Assembly: GCA_002746305.1 (NCBI GenBank)
Contig: NVWV01000002.1
Coordinates: 231,737-295,736, forward strand
Direction of reading: 5' to 3'
Origin: Bacteroidota bacterium
Lineage (GTDB): Bacteria; Bacteroidota; Bacteroidia; NS11-12g; UBA9320
Length of the DNA stretch: 64,000 bases
The notes under the pieces are model-generated. The model worked only from the letters and a program-made list of their open reading frames with translations, was not told the DNA's origin and made no database searches. The position numbers and the translations under genes are program-made. How positions within the stretch are numbered: position 1 is the first letter of the stretch; every line of letters starts with the position of its first letter. This document shows positions 47,750 to 55,661 of this stretch, one piece after another.

Positions 47750-47773
47750 TCCGCAAGGATTCCGCAAGGATTT
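47750..47773 (+). repeat. Right subterminal 24-bp repeat
   Basis: Identical over 24 bp and in the same orientation to 11758-11781; made of two 11-bp CCGCAAGGATT units. It lies 14 bp upstream of the integrase start and about 105 bp inside attR. Confidence 0.75.
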
Positions 47774-47823
47774 ACGTTTTATTCTGCAATCTTTAACAAT
47801 CTTCAGCAACCTTATAAAGCAAT

Positions 47824-47865
47824 AAAGCCCTGTAAATGTGCTATTTAGCTTATTTACAGGGCTTT
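47824..47865 (-). terminator. Island-supplied hairpin downstream of tRNA-Lys
   Basis: A perfect 14-base inverted repeat AAAGCCCTGTAAAT/ATTTACAGGGCTTT with a 14-nt loop, 16 bp after the tRNA 3' end in transcription direction. T-runs are weak on both strands. It may replace the tRNA terminator displaced to 11620-11668. Confidence 0.5.
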
Positions 47866-47878
47866 TGATTTGGGTGTT

Positions 47879-47897
47879 TTGTGATCCCTCTGGGACT
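47879..47897. repeat. attR, right 19-bp direct repeat
   Basis: Same 19 bp as 11679-11697; it includes the 3' end of tRNA-Lys (47882 onward). Confidence 0.88.
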
Positions 47898-47954
47898 CGA
47901 ACCCAGGACCACTACATTAAAAGTGTAATGCTCTACCAGCTGAGCTAAGGAATC
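47882..47954 (-). tRNA. tRNA-Lys(TTT), island integration target
   Basis: A complete cloverleaf: acceptor GATTCCT/AGGGATC (one G-T pair), D arm GCTC...GAGC, anticodon loop CTTTTAA giving TTT, T arm CTGGG/CCCAG with TTCGAGT loop, discriminator A. CCA is not encoded. The island has restored its 3' end. Confidence 0.95.
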
Positions 47955-48016
47955 ATCCTTCTTTTTCCGCTTTCACGGCTGCAAATTTAAAATTATATTT
48001 ATCTAACACAAGTATT

Positions 48017-49123
48017 TTATAAAAGTTTTTCAAAGGTGAAATGAACCTTGGTTTTTTTAGCATTTAAACTTTGAAACAGAGCATGCATTTTAGGATTAAA
48101 ATCACCAATCCAGGCAAGTTCGGTACTCTTTAAATAAGGGTCGCTTTTCATTACCTCAAACATCTTCATAACGAGTATGCTATACACTCCTTTGGACTGA
48201 TAATCAGGAACTACCCCAAATATTATTCCTCTTATTTTGTCGATAGCAACCCTCTTCTTATACCATAAAAATTTCATCTTACCCCACAGATTTAAACTTC
48301 CATTGAGGTATTTGAAAATTTGATTCACATCTATAATACTCAAATAAAAGGCAATAGGCTTTTCTTCTTCATACAGAAACCACAACAAATCTTCTCGTAT
48401 AATCGGTTTCATTTCTTCAAATAGTCTGCTTACCCGTTGCTCGGTCATGGGAACAAAATGTTCGTGTTGCTTCCAAGCTTGATTGTAAATCGTGGTAAAA
48501 TCAGCAACAAATTTTGACATTTCATTCATCCTAAAATGTCTAGCTGTAAGTCTCCCATTGTTCAAAAGTCTATCTGTGAAACGTTGGTACTTCTCAAAAT
48601 CAATATCTTCTGGCCTTGCCTCACTAGTAGTTTGTTCAATGGATTTGGTAAACCCATAATTCTCAAATAGCGATTGATAATATGGAGCATTGTAGTTCTC
48701 CTGATACGAAGGGTTTGTAAACCCATGAACCATTAAACCCCAATACTTGTCTCTTTCACCAAAATTAACAGGAGCCTCTACCCTATCGAATCCTTCACTT
48801 TTTAGCCATTCAGTACCCTTTGAGAATAATTCATTTGCAACCTCTTGATTGTCTATACAATCAAAGAAGCCCAATCCTGCTTGATTTGTATTCCTGTTAT
48901 AAAACGCTGCGATTTTCCCTGCTACAGTTGCATCTGAGTAAATCAACCACCGTTTTGCGTCACCATTTTCAAACTCAGTATTCTTCTTGGAATCAAAGAC
49001 ACTTTCTATGTCTTGGTCCAAATGAGAGATATAATCGGGATCATCAGCGTACAGATCTCTGGTAAATTGATGAAAATTCTGAATTTGACTGGAGGAAATA
49101 ACTTCTACGAGTTTGAGTTGCAT
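48017..49123 (-). CDS. GNAT-like N-acetyltransferase-fold protein
   Basis: A 368-residue protein. The region around residues 290-330 (IFGVVPDYQSKGVYSILVMKMFE) resembles the acetyl-CoA-binding segment of GNAT enzymes, and the N-terminal half (FHQFTRDLYADDPDYISHLDQD...FENGDAKRWLIY...AFYNRN) belongs to a group of long, uncharacterised GNAT-like proteins common in Bacteroidota. Substrate unknown. Its start overlaps the nucleoside phosphorylase stop by 19 bp, so they are probably co-transcribed. Confidence 0.7.
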   Translation of the reverse strand: MQLKLVEVISSSQIQNFHQFTRDLYADDPDYISHLDQDIESVFDSKKNTEFENGDAKRWLIYSDATVAGKIAAFYNRNTNQAGLGFFDCIDNQEVANELFSKGTEWLKSEGFDRVEAPVNFGERDKYWGLMVHGFTNPSYQENYNAPYYQSLFENYGFTKSIEQTTSEARPEDIDFEKYQRFTDRLLNNGRLTARHFRMNEMSKFVADFTTIYNQAWKQHEHFVPMTEQRVSRLFEEMKPIIREDLLWFLYEEEKPIAFYLSIIDVNQIFKYLNGSLNLWGKMKFLWYKKRVAIDKIRGIIFGVVPDYQSKGVYSILVMKMFEVMKSDPYLKSTELAWIGDFNPKMHALFQSLNAKKTKVHFTFEKLL

Positions 49124-49935
49124 AGTAAGTCCAATGTTTCTTTAATCATTCGATCTATTACTGCTTGGGGATTGGCACTAAAACGACCGTTTAGTCTATC
49201 TGCAAGTATGGCATTGAGAGATATTGCTTCGAAACCAAGTAATTTAGACAAGCCATAGATTCCTGCTGTTTCCATTTCCATGTTTCCAACTTTCTCACCT
49301 TTATAGTCTATTTCACAAATGTCTTTTAAATCGTACTTGGGTGATAGCTGGGCATTTCGGAACTGTGGACCGTAAAACCCCTTAGCAGTGAGTGTAAGGC
49401 TTGGATTGTAGCTATTAAACCTTCGTTCTAACTGCGAACTACAATCGATCACTGGGTATTCCCTCTCATCAAAAGTTAGTGTATCGAATGAATGGTTATA
49501 GAATTGGAATAAGTCTTCAAAGGAAATAGCTCTCTTACTATAGACGATGCTGTCTATACTGTTCTTTTTGGAAATAGAACCAGAAGTCCCTAGTCGAATG
49601 ATATCAATAGATTTAGTTACTTCATTTTGTTCTAAGGTTTGTAAGTTAAAGTTCAATAGGAAGGCTAGCTCATTGAAGACAATATCAATATTATCGGTTC
49701 CGATCCCCGTAGACATTACGGTTATGGGCTTATTCCCAATTCTTCCTCCTGCGGTTTTAAACTCCCTATTTTGAATTTCAAAGTCTATCACATCAAAGTG
49801 CTGAGTGATTGATTTAACTCTTTCTGGATCCCCTACAGTTATTACGGTGTCCGAAATATGTTCGGGAAGTAGTCCTAAGTGGTATACAGAACCATTACTA
49901 TTAACGATAAGTTCACTATTTGATAATTGTTTCAC
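49105..49935 (-). CDS. Nucleoside phosphorylase (uridine phosphorylase-like)
   Basis: A 276-residue phosphorylase of the PNP/UDP family. The phosphate-binding motif TVGDPERVKSI (about residues 31-41), STGIGTDN (near 76), LGTSGSI (near 113) and the substrate-binding EMETAGIYGLSKLLG (near 218) are present. It should split a nucleoside with phosphate into base and (deoxy)ribose-1-phosphate in salvage. The closeness to uridine phosphorylase is from family features; the exact base is uncertain. Divergent from the universal stress gene with a 43-bp shared control region. Confidence 0.85.
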   Translation of the reverse strand: MKQLSNSELIVNSNGSVYHLGLLPEHISDTVITVGDPERVKSITQHFDVIDFEIQNREFKTAGGRIGNKPITVMSTGIGTDNIDIVFNELAFLLNFNLQTLEQNEVTKSIDIIRLGTSGSISKKNSIDSIVYSKRAISFEDLFQFYNHSFDTLTFDEREYPVIDCSSQLERRFNSYNPSLTLTAKGFYGPQFRNAQLSPKYDLKDICEIDYKGEKVGNMEMETAGIYGLSKLLGFEAISLNAILADRLNGRFSANPQAVIDRMIKETLDLLCNSNS

Positions 49936-49949
49936 GCTAAAATGCTATT

Positions 49950-49957
49950 TATCTTTG
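49950..49957 (+). promoter_or_regulatory. -7 box TATCTTTG for the universal stress gene
   Basis: An exact TAnnTTTG match 21 bases upstream of the ATG at 49979. Confidence 0.6.
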
Positions 49958-49978
49958 CGGCAAAGTTTAACAATTTTT

Positions 49979-50881
49979 ATGACAGATATTAAAACACCCA
50001 AAGATCACATCATTTTAGTTCCAATGGATTTCTCTGATGCTTCAGTTAGTGCTGTTTACTATGCAGTAGAAATGGCTGGTCTCTTTGACAATGAAATCAC
50101 TTTGCTTCATGTACTATCAACTAGTACTTTACAATCTATCTTTACGAGTGATAGTGAAATTGCCTTACTGAGAGATAATGTACGCAACAAACTAGAAGAG
50201 TATAAACAAGAAATACTTGAAAAATGGCCAAACACCCGTGTCAATACCATGGTGGCAGAAGGAAAGCCTTTTAAGGTCATTAATAAAGTTGCGGAAGAAA
50301 ATAACTGTGATACAATTGTAATGGGTACTAACGGAGCCAATGGAATTGAACAATTCACAGGTAGTACCACTACTCGTGTCATTAAAAGTTCTACAATTCC
50401 AGTAATTGCAGTTAAAGAAAAGCAAATAAGTCCAAAATTTGATAAAATAGTTTTACCGATTGACCTTACCAAAACAAGTCGTCAAAAGATTGACTGGGCT
50501 GTGAAGCTTGGTAAGAAATATAACTCTACGGTCCATATAATAATGGAACTTGACAAGGACGAATTAATTGAGCGTAAAATAAAAGCAAACTTGCTTCAAG
50601 CAGAAGGCATATTCGAAAAGAATGGGGTGAAATTTGAATCTCATCTTTTAGATGATCTAAAGTATCCTGACCATTTGGGTAAAGATACCATTCAATATGC
50701 TGAAGAGATAGACGCTGATTTAATCATGATTATGACTAAATCTGAGACAGCTAAACTATCTAATTTGTTTGTAGGATCTTATGCTGAACAGGTTGTAAAT
50801 AGCTCTCAAAAGACTCCTGTTATGTGCATTAACCCTAAACCAACGGGCTCTTTAGCAACAGGTGGTTCTGGTTTTTATTAA
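49979..50881 (+). CDS. uspA: Tandem universal stress protein
   Basis: 300 residues from the ATG at 49979. A longer in-frame start at 49805 would lie upstream of the -7 box and inside the divergent gene, so I reject it. Two Usp domains are visible: the first opens HIILVPMDFSDASVSAVYYA and has the nucleotide motif GTNGANG...GSTTTRVIKSS; the second opens FDKIVLPIDLTKTSRQKIDWA and has a degenerate C-terminal motif (LFVGSYAEQVVNSS). Probably a cytoplasmic, ATP-binding stress-adaptation protein. Ends in a bidirectional terminator shared with the RRM gene. Confidence 0.88.
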   Translation: MTDIKTPKDHIILVPMDFSDASVSAVYYAVEMAGLFDNEITLLHVLSTSTLQSIFTSDSEIALLRDNVRNKLEEYKQEILEKWPNTRVNTMVAEGKPFKVINKVAEENNCDTIVMGTNGANGIEQFTGSTTTRVIKSSTIPVIAVKEKQISPKFDKIVLPIDLTKTSRQKIDWAVKLGKKYNSTVHIIMELDKDELIERKIKANLLQAEGIFEKNGVKFESHLLDDLKYPDHLGKDTIQYAEEIDADLIMIMTKSETAKLSNLFVGSYAEQVVNSSQKTPVMCINPKPTGSLATGGSGFY

Positions 50882-50898
50882 TCCTAGAATGAGATACA

Positions 50899-50934
50899 AA
50901 AAAAGCCCAACTGAGTTTTCAGTTGGGCTTTTTT
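50899..50934. terminator. Bidirectional terminator between usp and RRM genes
   Basis: A twelve-base stem AAGCCCAACTGA/TCAGTTGGGCTT with loop GTTT, flanked by A7 on the left and T-run on the right, so it can end transcripts from both convergent genes. Confidence 0.92.
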
Positions 50935-50957
50935 AATGCTTTAGTATAGATGGGTGA

Positions 50958-51218
50958 CTAACTCCAAATATTCACTCTTCTAGGTCTTGCTTTTTCAACC
51001 ACTAGTTCTTTACCGTGAAACTCTAACCCATTCATTTCGGTTATGGCTTTTTCTCCATCTGCTTCATTTACAAACTCAACAAAACCCGTTCCAGTTGGCT
51101 CTTTGGTTACTCTGTCATAGATTACTTTTGCAAAATCTACTTCTCCATATTTCGCAAAAAGCATTTCTAAGTAATGAGCATTGTAGCTCGTTGGAAGATT
51201 TTTAACTACTAGATTCAT
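50958..51218 (-). CDS. RRM-type RNA-binding protein
   Basis: An 86-residue protein that is a single RNA-recognition motif: RNP2 LVVKNLP at residues 3-9, RNP1-like GTGFVEFV around residue 43, and a basic C-terminus (KARPRRVN). Small single-RRM proteins are common in Bacteroidota and cyanobacteria and bind RNA as chaperones or regulators; the target here is unknown. Single gene, ended by... its own promoter region upstream at 51219-51270. Confidence 0.88.
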   Translation of the reverse strand: MNLVVKNLPTSYNAHYLEMLFAKYGEVDFAKVIYDRVTKEPTGTGFVEFVNEADGEKAITEMNGLEFHGKELVVEKARPRRVNIWS

Positions 51219-51270
51219 TGGTGCAAAGCTAGATAAATATTAAATTAAAAACACTGGATATAATTTATTG

Positions 51271-51927
51271 TTATTGGCTTATGACTTCGCCATCCCTCAT
51301 TTTTATGACTCTATCTGCTAAATTAGCAAGATCATTATTATGAGTTACAATGACAAAGGTCTGTCCAAAATCATCTCTTAGTTTCAGAAACAAATTATGA
51401 AGATCTCGTGCATTCTCCGTGTCCAGATTACCACTGGGTTCATCTGCAAAAATTACAGCAGGCTTATTCATGAGAGCTCGTGCAACCGCTACTCGCTGTT
51501 GCTCCCCTCCTGATAACTCATTGGGTTTGTGATCCAATCGATCGCCTAACCCAAGCATCTCAAGTAGTTCTTGTGCTCTCATCGAAGCATCTTTTTTGTT
51601 TACTCCCTTTATAAAAGCGGGCATAGATACATTTTCGATAGCTGTAAACTCAGGCAATAAATGATGAAATTGGAAAATAAAGCCAATGTTTTCATTTCTA
51701 AATTGTGCCAGTTTCTTTGGGCTTAAGGAAGACACTTCCTCATCATTGTATTTTACAAAACCATTTTTAGGAGCATCCAAGGTACCCAGAAGCTGAAGTA
51801 ATGTTGATTTACCTGCTCCACTTGGACCTGTTATAGATACAATCTCGCCTTTTTTGATAGTAATGTCTACGGATTTTAAAACCTCTAGACTTCCATAGCT
51901 TTTACTTAGTTTTCGTCCTACAATCAT
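51271..51927 (-). CDS. lolD: ABC transporter ATPase, LolD-like
   Basis: A 218-residue ATP-binding subunit with Walker [10 protein letters not shown] (about 34-42), Q-loop [13 protein letters not shown], signature [15 protein letters not shown] (near 138), Walker [13 protein letters not shown] and the switch histidine in VTHN. The Q-loop and signature fit the LolD/MacB branch, which extracts outer-membrane lipoproteins from the inner membrane or drives related exports. The permease gene is not adjacent. Confidence 0.85.
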   Translation of the reverse strand: MIVGRKLSKSYGSLEVLKSVDITIKKGEIVSITGPSGAGKSTLLQLLGTLDAPKNGFVKYNDEEVSSLSPKKLAQFRNENIGFIFQFHHLLPEFTAIENVSMPAFIKGVNKKDASMRAQELLEMLGLGDRLDHKPNELSGGEQQRVAVARALMNKPAVIFADEPSGNLDTENARDLHNLFLKLRDDFGQTFVIVTHNNDLANLADRVIKMRDGEVISQ

Positions 51928-51989
51928 TGTTCATTGCAAATAAAGGTATTAGCTCTGTATTAATATAATTCCAAAGGCTGTGATTTATA

Positions 51990-51997
51990 TATCTTTG
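51990..51997 (+). promoter_or_regulatory. -7 box TATCTTTG at a leaderless GTG start
   Basis: An exact TAnnTTTG match ending four bases before the GTG at 52002. Confidence 0.6.
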
Positions 51998-52001
51998 CTT
52001 G

Positions 52002-52508
52002 GTGCAGAAAACGCTGATATATGACCTTTTTGTTGTTTCAATATTCATCGTACTAGTTTCAGTTCCTTTTATTTTCATTCCAAGATTCACTAAAAACACA
52101 TCTACACCTAAACCCTTAGATTTTTGTGGAACTGTTAGTATCGAAGATGAAGCCACCAATAATTTCACCAAAAAACACCACCTTGAGAAGGCACTAGGGT
52201 TTGTTGTGAACGTTAAAGAGGGAGTTAAGTTATTTTCCGCACATTGTGGTAGCTGCCATGACTATTATTATACTGTAGTCGGCCCTCCACTCGCTGGACT
52301 AAGAAAAGAACTTGGCAAACAGGCTTATACCTGGTTTGATGAGTACCTTGAAAACTCAGATCTAATGTTAATTAGAGGTGACAAACGAAGTGTTGAAATA
52401 AAAAAGAAATACGGCGGAATAGATGGTTGGAATCATACCGATTCTAGTTTTACTGATATCCAAAAACAAAATTTGATTGGATTTATTTTGCTCCTGGAGT
52501 CCAAATAA
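52002..52508 (+). CDS. Membrane-anchored c-type cytochrome
   Basis: About 168 residues from GTG 52002 (a TTG three bases earlier is the alternative). An N-terminal hydrophobic helix (LFVVSIFIVLVSVPFIFI) anchors or exports it. The heme c motif CGSCH is near residue 80 (HCGSCHDYYY), followed by VVGPPLAGL, typical of small class I cytochrome c; the distal methionine is probably in SDLMLIRG. A periplasmic electron carrier. The -7 box ends four bases before the start codon, so the transcript is probably leaderless. Confidence 0.8.
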   Translation: MQKTLIYDLFVVSIFIVLVSVPFIFIPRFTKNTSTPKPLDFCGTVSIEDEATNNFTKKHHLEKALGFVVNVKEGVKLFSAHCGSCHDYYYTVVGPPLAGLRKELGKQAYTWFDEYLENSDLMLIRGDKRSVEIKKKYGGIDGWNHTDSSFTDIQKQNLIGFILLLESK

Positions 52509-52510
52509 AT

Positions 52511-53161
52511 CTAACCCATCTCAATGAATCTTAGAAACTCAGAACGGGTTGACTCTTTTAGAAATTGACCTGAAAGTGCCGATGTTATTGTACTGGATGT
52601 AACATCCTCTACACCTCTACATTCAACGCACATATGACGAGCATCTATTGCTACTGCAACATCTTCAATGCCTAGTGTCGATTTTAGAGCTTCTGAAATC
52701 TGTTTAGTTAATCTTTCTTGAACCTGAGGACGTTTGGCATAGTACTTCACCATCCGATGGATCTTGCTCAACCCTATAACCTTACTATCAGCAATATAAG
52801 CAACATGAGCCTTGCCAATAATGGGTACAAAATGGTGCTCACATACGGAATAGACCGAAATATTCTTCTCAACCAACATCTGATTGTACCCATACTTATT
52901 TTCAAAGAGGGTAACTGCAGGTTTATTCTTTGGATTTAAACCACTAAAAATTTCTTTGACATACATCTTGGCTACTCTTCTAGGAGTTCGACTAAGGCTA
53001 TCATCTGTCAAATCAAGACCTAAAGTCTCCATAATGGCCTTAAAATGCTCTTCAATCTTATCGATCTTATCATTATCTGAAAGATCGAATGCGTCTGAAC
53101 GCATCGGTGTATCTAAAGTTGCATTGAAGCATTTTGATTGGTGTATATTCTTATTGTCCAT
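52511..53161 (-). CDS. folE: GTP cyclohydrolase I
   Basis: A 216-residue enzyme of normal length. The zinc and catalytic motifs are intact: SVCEHHFVPIIGKAHVAYI (about 105-123), KIHRMVKYYAKRPQVQERLT (near 133-152) and HMCVECRGV (near 177). It converts GTP to 7,8-dihydroneopterin triphosphate, the first step to folate and, via the next-door 6-carboxytetrahydropterin synthase-like enzyme, to queuosine or biopterin-type cofactors. The upstream gene overlaps it by 11 bp, so they form an operon. Confidence 0.95.
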   Translation of the reverse strand: MDNKNIHQSKCFNATLDTPMRSDAFDLSDNDKIDKIEEHFKAIMETLGLDLTDDSLSRTPRRVAKMYVKEIFSGLNPKNKPAVTLFENKYGYNQMLVEKNISVYSVCEHHFVPIIGKAHVAYIADSKVIGLSKIHRMVKYYAKRPQVQERLTKQISEALKSTLGIEDVAVAIDARHMCVECRGVEDVTSSTITSALSGQFLKESTRSEFLRFIEMG

Positions 53162-53576
53162 CGTATTCTATAAAATTTCGTTCAGTTTCGTATAAAGTGA
53201 TATGTAGCACTAACTTATTATCCAATTGTTTTCTTATTCTATGCCAAGCCACATACGCTATGTTTTCTGCTGTTGGATTCAATCCCTTAAAGTCAGGTAC
53301 ATCTAAATTTAGATTCTTGTGATCAAATCGTTGAGTAACCTCGGAACGAATAATATCCTTCAGTAATTTTAAGTCCAATAAATATCCCGATTCTGGGTCT
53401 ACCTCTCCTGTCACCTTTACAATAAGACGATAGTTATGACCGTGGTAGTTCTCATTATTGCATAAACCAAAGAAACTGGCATTCTTTTCGTCGCTCCAAT
53501 TTGGGTTATGTAGCCTATGAGCCGCATTAAAACGCTCCACTCTGCTTGCTGATGCTCTCATATAAGGTACAAACAT
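53151..53576 (-). CDS. queD: 6-pyruvoyl-tetrahydropterin / 6-carboxytetrahydropterin synthase
   Basis: A 141-residue protein of the PTPS/QueD family. Zinc histidines lie in FNAAHRLHN (near 20) and NYHGHNYRLIV (near 46), with catalytic Cys in FFGLCNNENY. It uses the dihydroneopterin triphosphate made by FolE, whose gene follows in the same operon. Without flanking queuosine genes, QueD or PTPS activity cannot be distinguished. Confidence 0.9.
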   Translation of the reverse strand: MFVPYMRASASRVERFNAAHRLHNPNWSDEKNASFFGLCNNENYHGHNYRLIVKVTGEVDPESGYLLDLKLLKDIIRSEVTQRFDHKNLNLDVPDFKGLNPTAENIAYVAWHRIRKQLDNKLVLHITLYETERNFIEYDGQ

Positions 53577-53779
53577 CTATTTTTCTTTTTAGTTTCCATA
53601 TTTTTTGATGGAATTTAAGATATGACAGGTCAGTTGTTTTCAAATAATCCTATAAGAAAACGTTATATGGAAGCAATAAGCTATCAATCAGATAATTACG
53701 GAAGGGTTTGGCATTTTACTATGAACGCCCCCTTTTACATGTTGGTACATACAGTTAGTTGTTTTAAATTTGAGCCACA

Positions 53780-54325
53780 ATGTCAAACAAAACAGAATCT
53801 AGTCTTCCGTTTGAACTAAAAATGCAAACGCATGAGGGTATACTTCGTAACTATGCTCTACAACTCACTCAAAGTATGGATGATGCAAACGATCTGGTGC
53901 AGGAGACTTTTCTAAAAGCGATGACTTACTCCTCTAAATTCAAGGAAGGTACAAACCTAAAGGGTTGGTTGTTTACCATTATGCGTAATACTTTTATCAA
54001 TAACTACAGGCGAATTACAAAGAGAAGCACTTTTATGGATACGCAAGAGGAGCAATTCATAATAGACTCTGCAAAGGGTTTTAATACATTCAATGATGGA
54101 GAGTCTAAGTTTATTAGACGAGACCTAGAAGCTGCTATTGATAAACTTCCTGATGACCTGCGAATCACTTTTGAAATGAATACCCTAGGCTATAAGTATC
54201 ATGAAATCGCAGAGAAAATTGGAATTCCTATAGGTACTGTAAAAACAAGAATTTTTGTAGCACGAAGAAAATTAAGGACCTATCTAACTGAGTATGAGGG
54301 TTTATTTAACCTTACCGCAAGTTAA
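53780..54325 (+). CDS. ECF-type RNA polymerase sigma factor
   Basis: A 181-residue sigma-70 family protein with region 2 (YALQLTQSMDDANDLVQETFLKA, WLFTIMRNTFINNYRR) and region 4 (KLPDDLRITFEMNTLGYKYHEIAEKIGIPIGTVKTRIFVARRKLR). No anti-sigma gene is adjacent. A TAAATTTG -7 box (53765-53772) ends seven bases before the ATG, so the leader is very short. The regulon is unknown. The preceding stretch 53577-53764 contains no other gene. Confidence 0.92.
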   Translation: MSNKTESSLPFELKMQTHEGILRNYALQLTQSMDDANDLVQETFLKAMTYSSKFKEGTNLKGWLFTIMRNTFINNYRRITKRSTFMDTQEEQFIIDSAKGFNTFNDGESKFIRRDLEAAIDKLPDDLRITFEMNTLGYKYHEIAEKIGIPIGTVKTRIFVARRKLRTYLTEYEGLFNLTAS

Positions 54326-54327
54326 TT

Positions 54328-55149
54328 CTATAAATTTCTAAAATATTTTAAGGCAAGTATGGGATTATCTACTTGAACCGCATCAATGTAGGTATAATCA
54401 TATTTCGTAAAGTTCTTGGGAAGCTTTTGTCCATAAAGAATAACCACTTTATTACTATCTGAAAGTTGTCTTTCTAGAACCTTATCTCTCTTCTCGAACT
54501 TTCCAACAATTCCATCCAGCTTAAAACGCATAACATCTTTGACTCCTGATGTATCAATATCAGAAATTAAATAGCACTTATGGTTTAAGTCTCTTGCTTT
54601 AAGAAAAAACAGAAAATTTGCGTCACTACACTCTATAGTTAACTTCTCGTGTGAAGCAAAACCTTGAAGTTTTAAATGAAATAACCCAGCTATGGAGTCC
54701 AGTATAAATGGAATCTCAAAATCATGAACATTCAGACTAATATACCTATCCTGATAATTCGTGTTTACCAATGAGATTAAACTATCAATGGTAATAACTT
54801 GATGCTGGTAGCCATTTCTGAACTGTTTTCGATATAAGCAATCTCCAATATCGGAGAGTTTAAGGCCACTAATCTCGCCTTTGCACTGTGTGGATGTTTC
54901 CAAGAACTGGTCGTGATACACTAATAAGTCCCCATCTCTGGTAAACCGGACATCAAGTTCTACTCCATCTAAACCATACACATCTAATGCTTCTCGAATG
55001 CTAGGTACGGAATTGGCTGCATATTGTGCATTTACTCCGTCAAACCCTGTTCCTCCATGACCATAAATAAGAACCCTATTTAGATCAGGATTGTGTTCCT
55101 TACATGCTCCGAGAGCAAGTATTAATATGATACAAACCTGTAAACGCAT
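54328..55149 (-). CDS. Glycerophosphodiester phosphodiesterase-family lipoprotein
   Basis: A 273-residue protein with a lipoprotein signal (ILILALGAC) and a GDPD domain: GHGGTG (near 30, in place of HRG), DGVELDVRFTRDGDLLVYHDQFLET (about 57-80) with the metal-binding E-x-D and H. It hydrolyses glycerophosphodiesters from phospholipid turnover; the family's usual HR pair near the N-terminus is altered to HG, so activity is less certain. Its start overlaps the preceding gene by 28 bp; it is the last gene of the run ruvX-def-ubiA-maf. Confidence 0.78.
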   Translation of the reverse strand: MRLQVCIILILALGACKEHNPDLNRVLIYGHGGTGFDGVNAQYAANSVPSIREALDVYGLDGVELDVRFTRDGDLLVYHDQFLETSTQCKGEISGLKLSDIGDCLYRKQFRNGYQHQVITIDSLISLVNTNYQDRYISLNVHDFEIPFILDSIAGLFHLKLQGFASHEKLTIECSDANFLFFLKARDLNHKCYLISDIDTSGVKDVMRFKLDGIVGKFEKRDKVLERQLSDSNKVVILYGQKLPKNFTKYDYTYIDAVQVDNPILALKYFRNL

Positions 55150-55661
55150 CCGAACTGAAAAGACCCTGAAATATTATTGGATTGAGCAAAACTGCCTGCT
55201 GATGCCGCTCTTTCAGCAGCTAAACCATAACCCAACTTAGAGGTAAGGTAAAGTTTAGGCATCCACTTATAGGTTACACCTGTGGTATAGTTAAGTAACT
55301 GAATATTAACAATCTTTAGTGGTTTTTGTCTTCGATAGTCTAAGCCAATAGAAGCACTCCATCTATAAGATTCGACCACTTTATAACTGTAACTTAAGTC
55401 AATACCTAAAACAGGATTGGCCGCAAAACCATCGGAAAAATTGTAGTTCACACCAGCCTCAAGTTTGTGCTTCTTTATGGAATATCCAGCATGAAGAAAG
55501 CCATTGTTACCTGTGTAATTTGTTTCAAAACCCATTTGCAAAGACCATTTTGACTTTTGTGGTTTCTTCATTGGCACAAAATTGTTAGCGTATATGAACG
55601 TCGAAATAACAACCAATATCAAGCCAAATGCTAATCTCTTAGAAACTGTCATAATTATCAT
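55122..55661 (-). CDS. Predicted outer-membrane protein
   Basis: A 179-residue protein with a signal peptide (LAFGLILVVISTFIYA) and an aromatic, alternating beta pattern (GFETNYTGNNGFLHAGYSI, GVNYNFSDGF, ASIGLDYRR) ending in the aromatic GCVYRFVSY, typical of a small outer-membrane beta barrel. It starts at 55661 or at the ATG at 55652. Overlaps maf upstream and the GDPD gene downstream. No function known. Confidence 0.65.
   Translation of the reverse strand: MIIMTVSKRLAFGLILVVISTFIYANNFVPMKKPQKSKWSLQMGFETNYTGNNGFLHAGYSIKKHKLEAGVNYNFSDGFAANPVLGIDLSYSYKVVESYRWSASIGLDYRRQKPLKIVNIQLLNYTTGVTYKWMPKLYLTSKLGYGLAAERAASAGSFAQSNNISGSFQFGCVYRFVSY

Larger units (their letters stand above)
11679..47897. 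mobile_element. 36.2-kb integrative defence island in tRNA-Lys
   Basis: The island is bounded by a 19-bp direct repeat copied from the 3' end of tRNA-Lys and has a tyrosine integrase gene next to the intact tRNA. A 24-bp repeat occurs just inside each end. No relaxase, conjugation, capsid or terminase genes are visible, so it is not an obvious conjugative element or complete prophage; the repressor and replication-like genes on the left suggest a satellite or decayed phage-type ancestor. Cargo: T9SS type-B protein, rmuC, DUF1998 helicase pair, type I restriction-modification with accessory genes, Zorya-like genes, kinase/receiver pair and WYL regulator. Confidence 0.88.

Noticed and set aside
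11679..47897. Conjugative element or complete prophage
   Set aside because: No relaxase, type IV secretion, capsid, portal or terminase genes; only integrase and a small control/replication arm.
53622..53819. 65-codon plus-strand frame before the sigma factor
   Set aside because: It overlaps the sigma-factor promoter and start in another frame and has no protein features.
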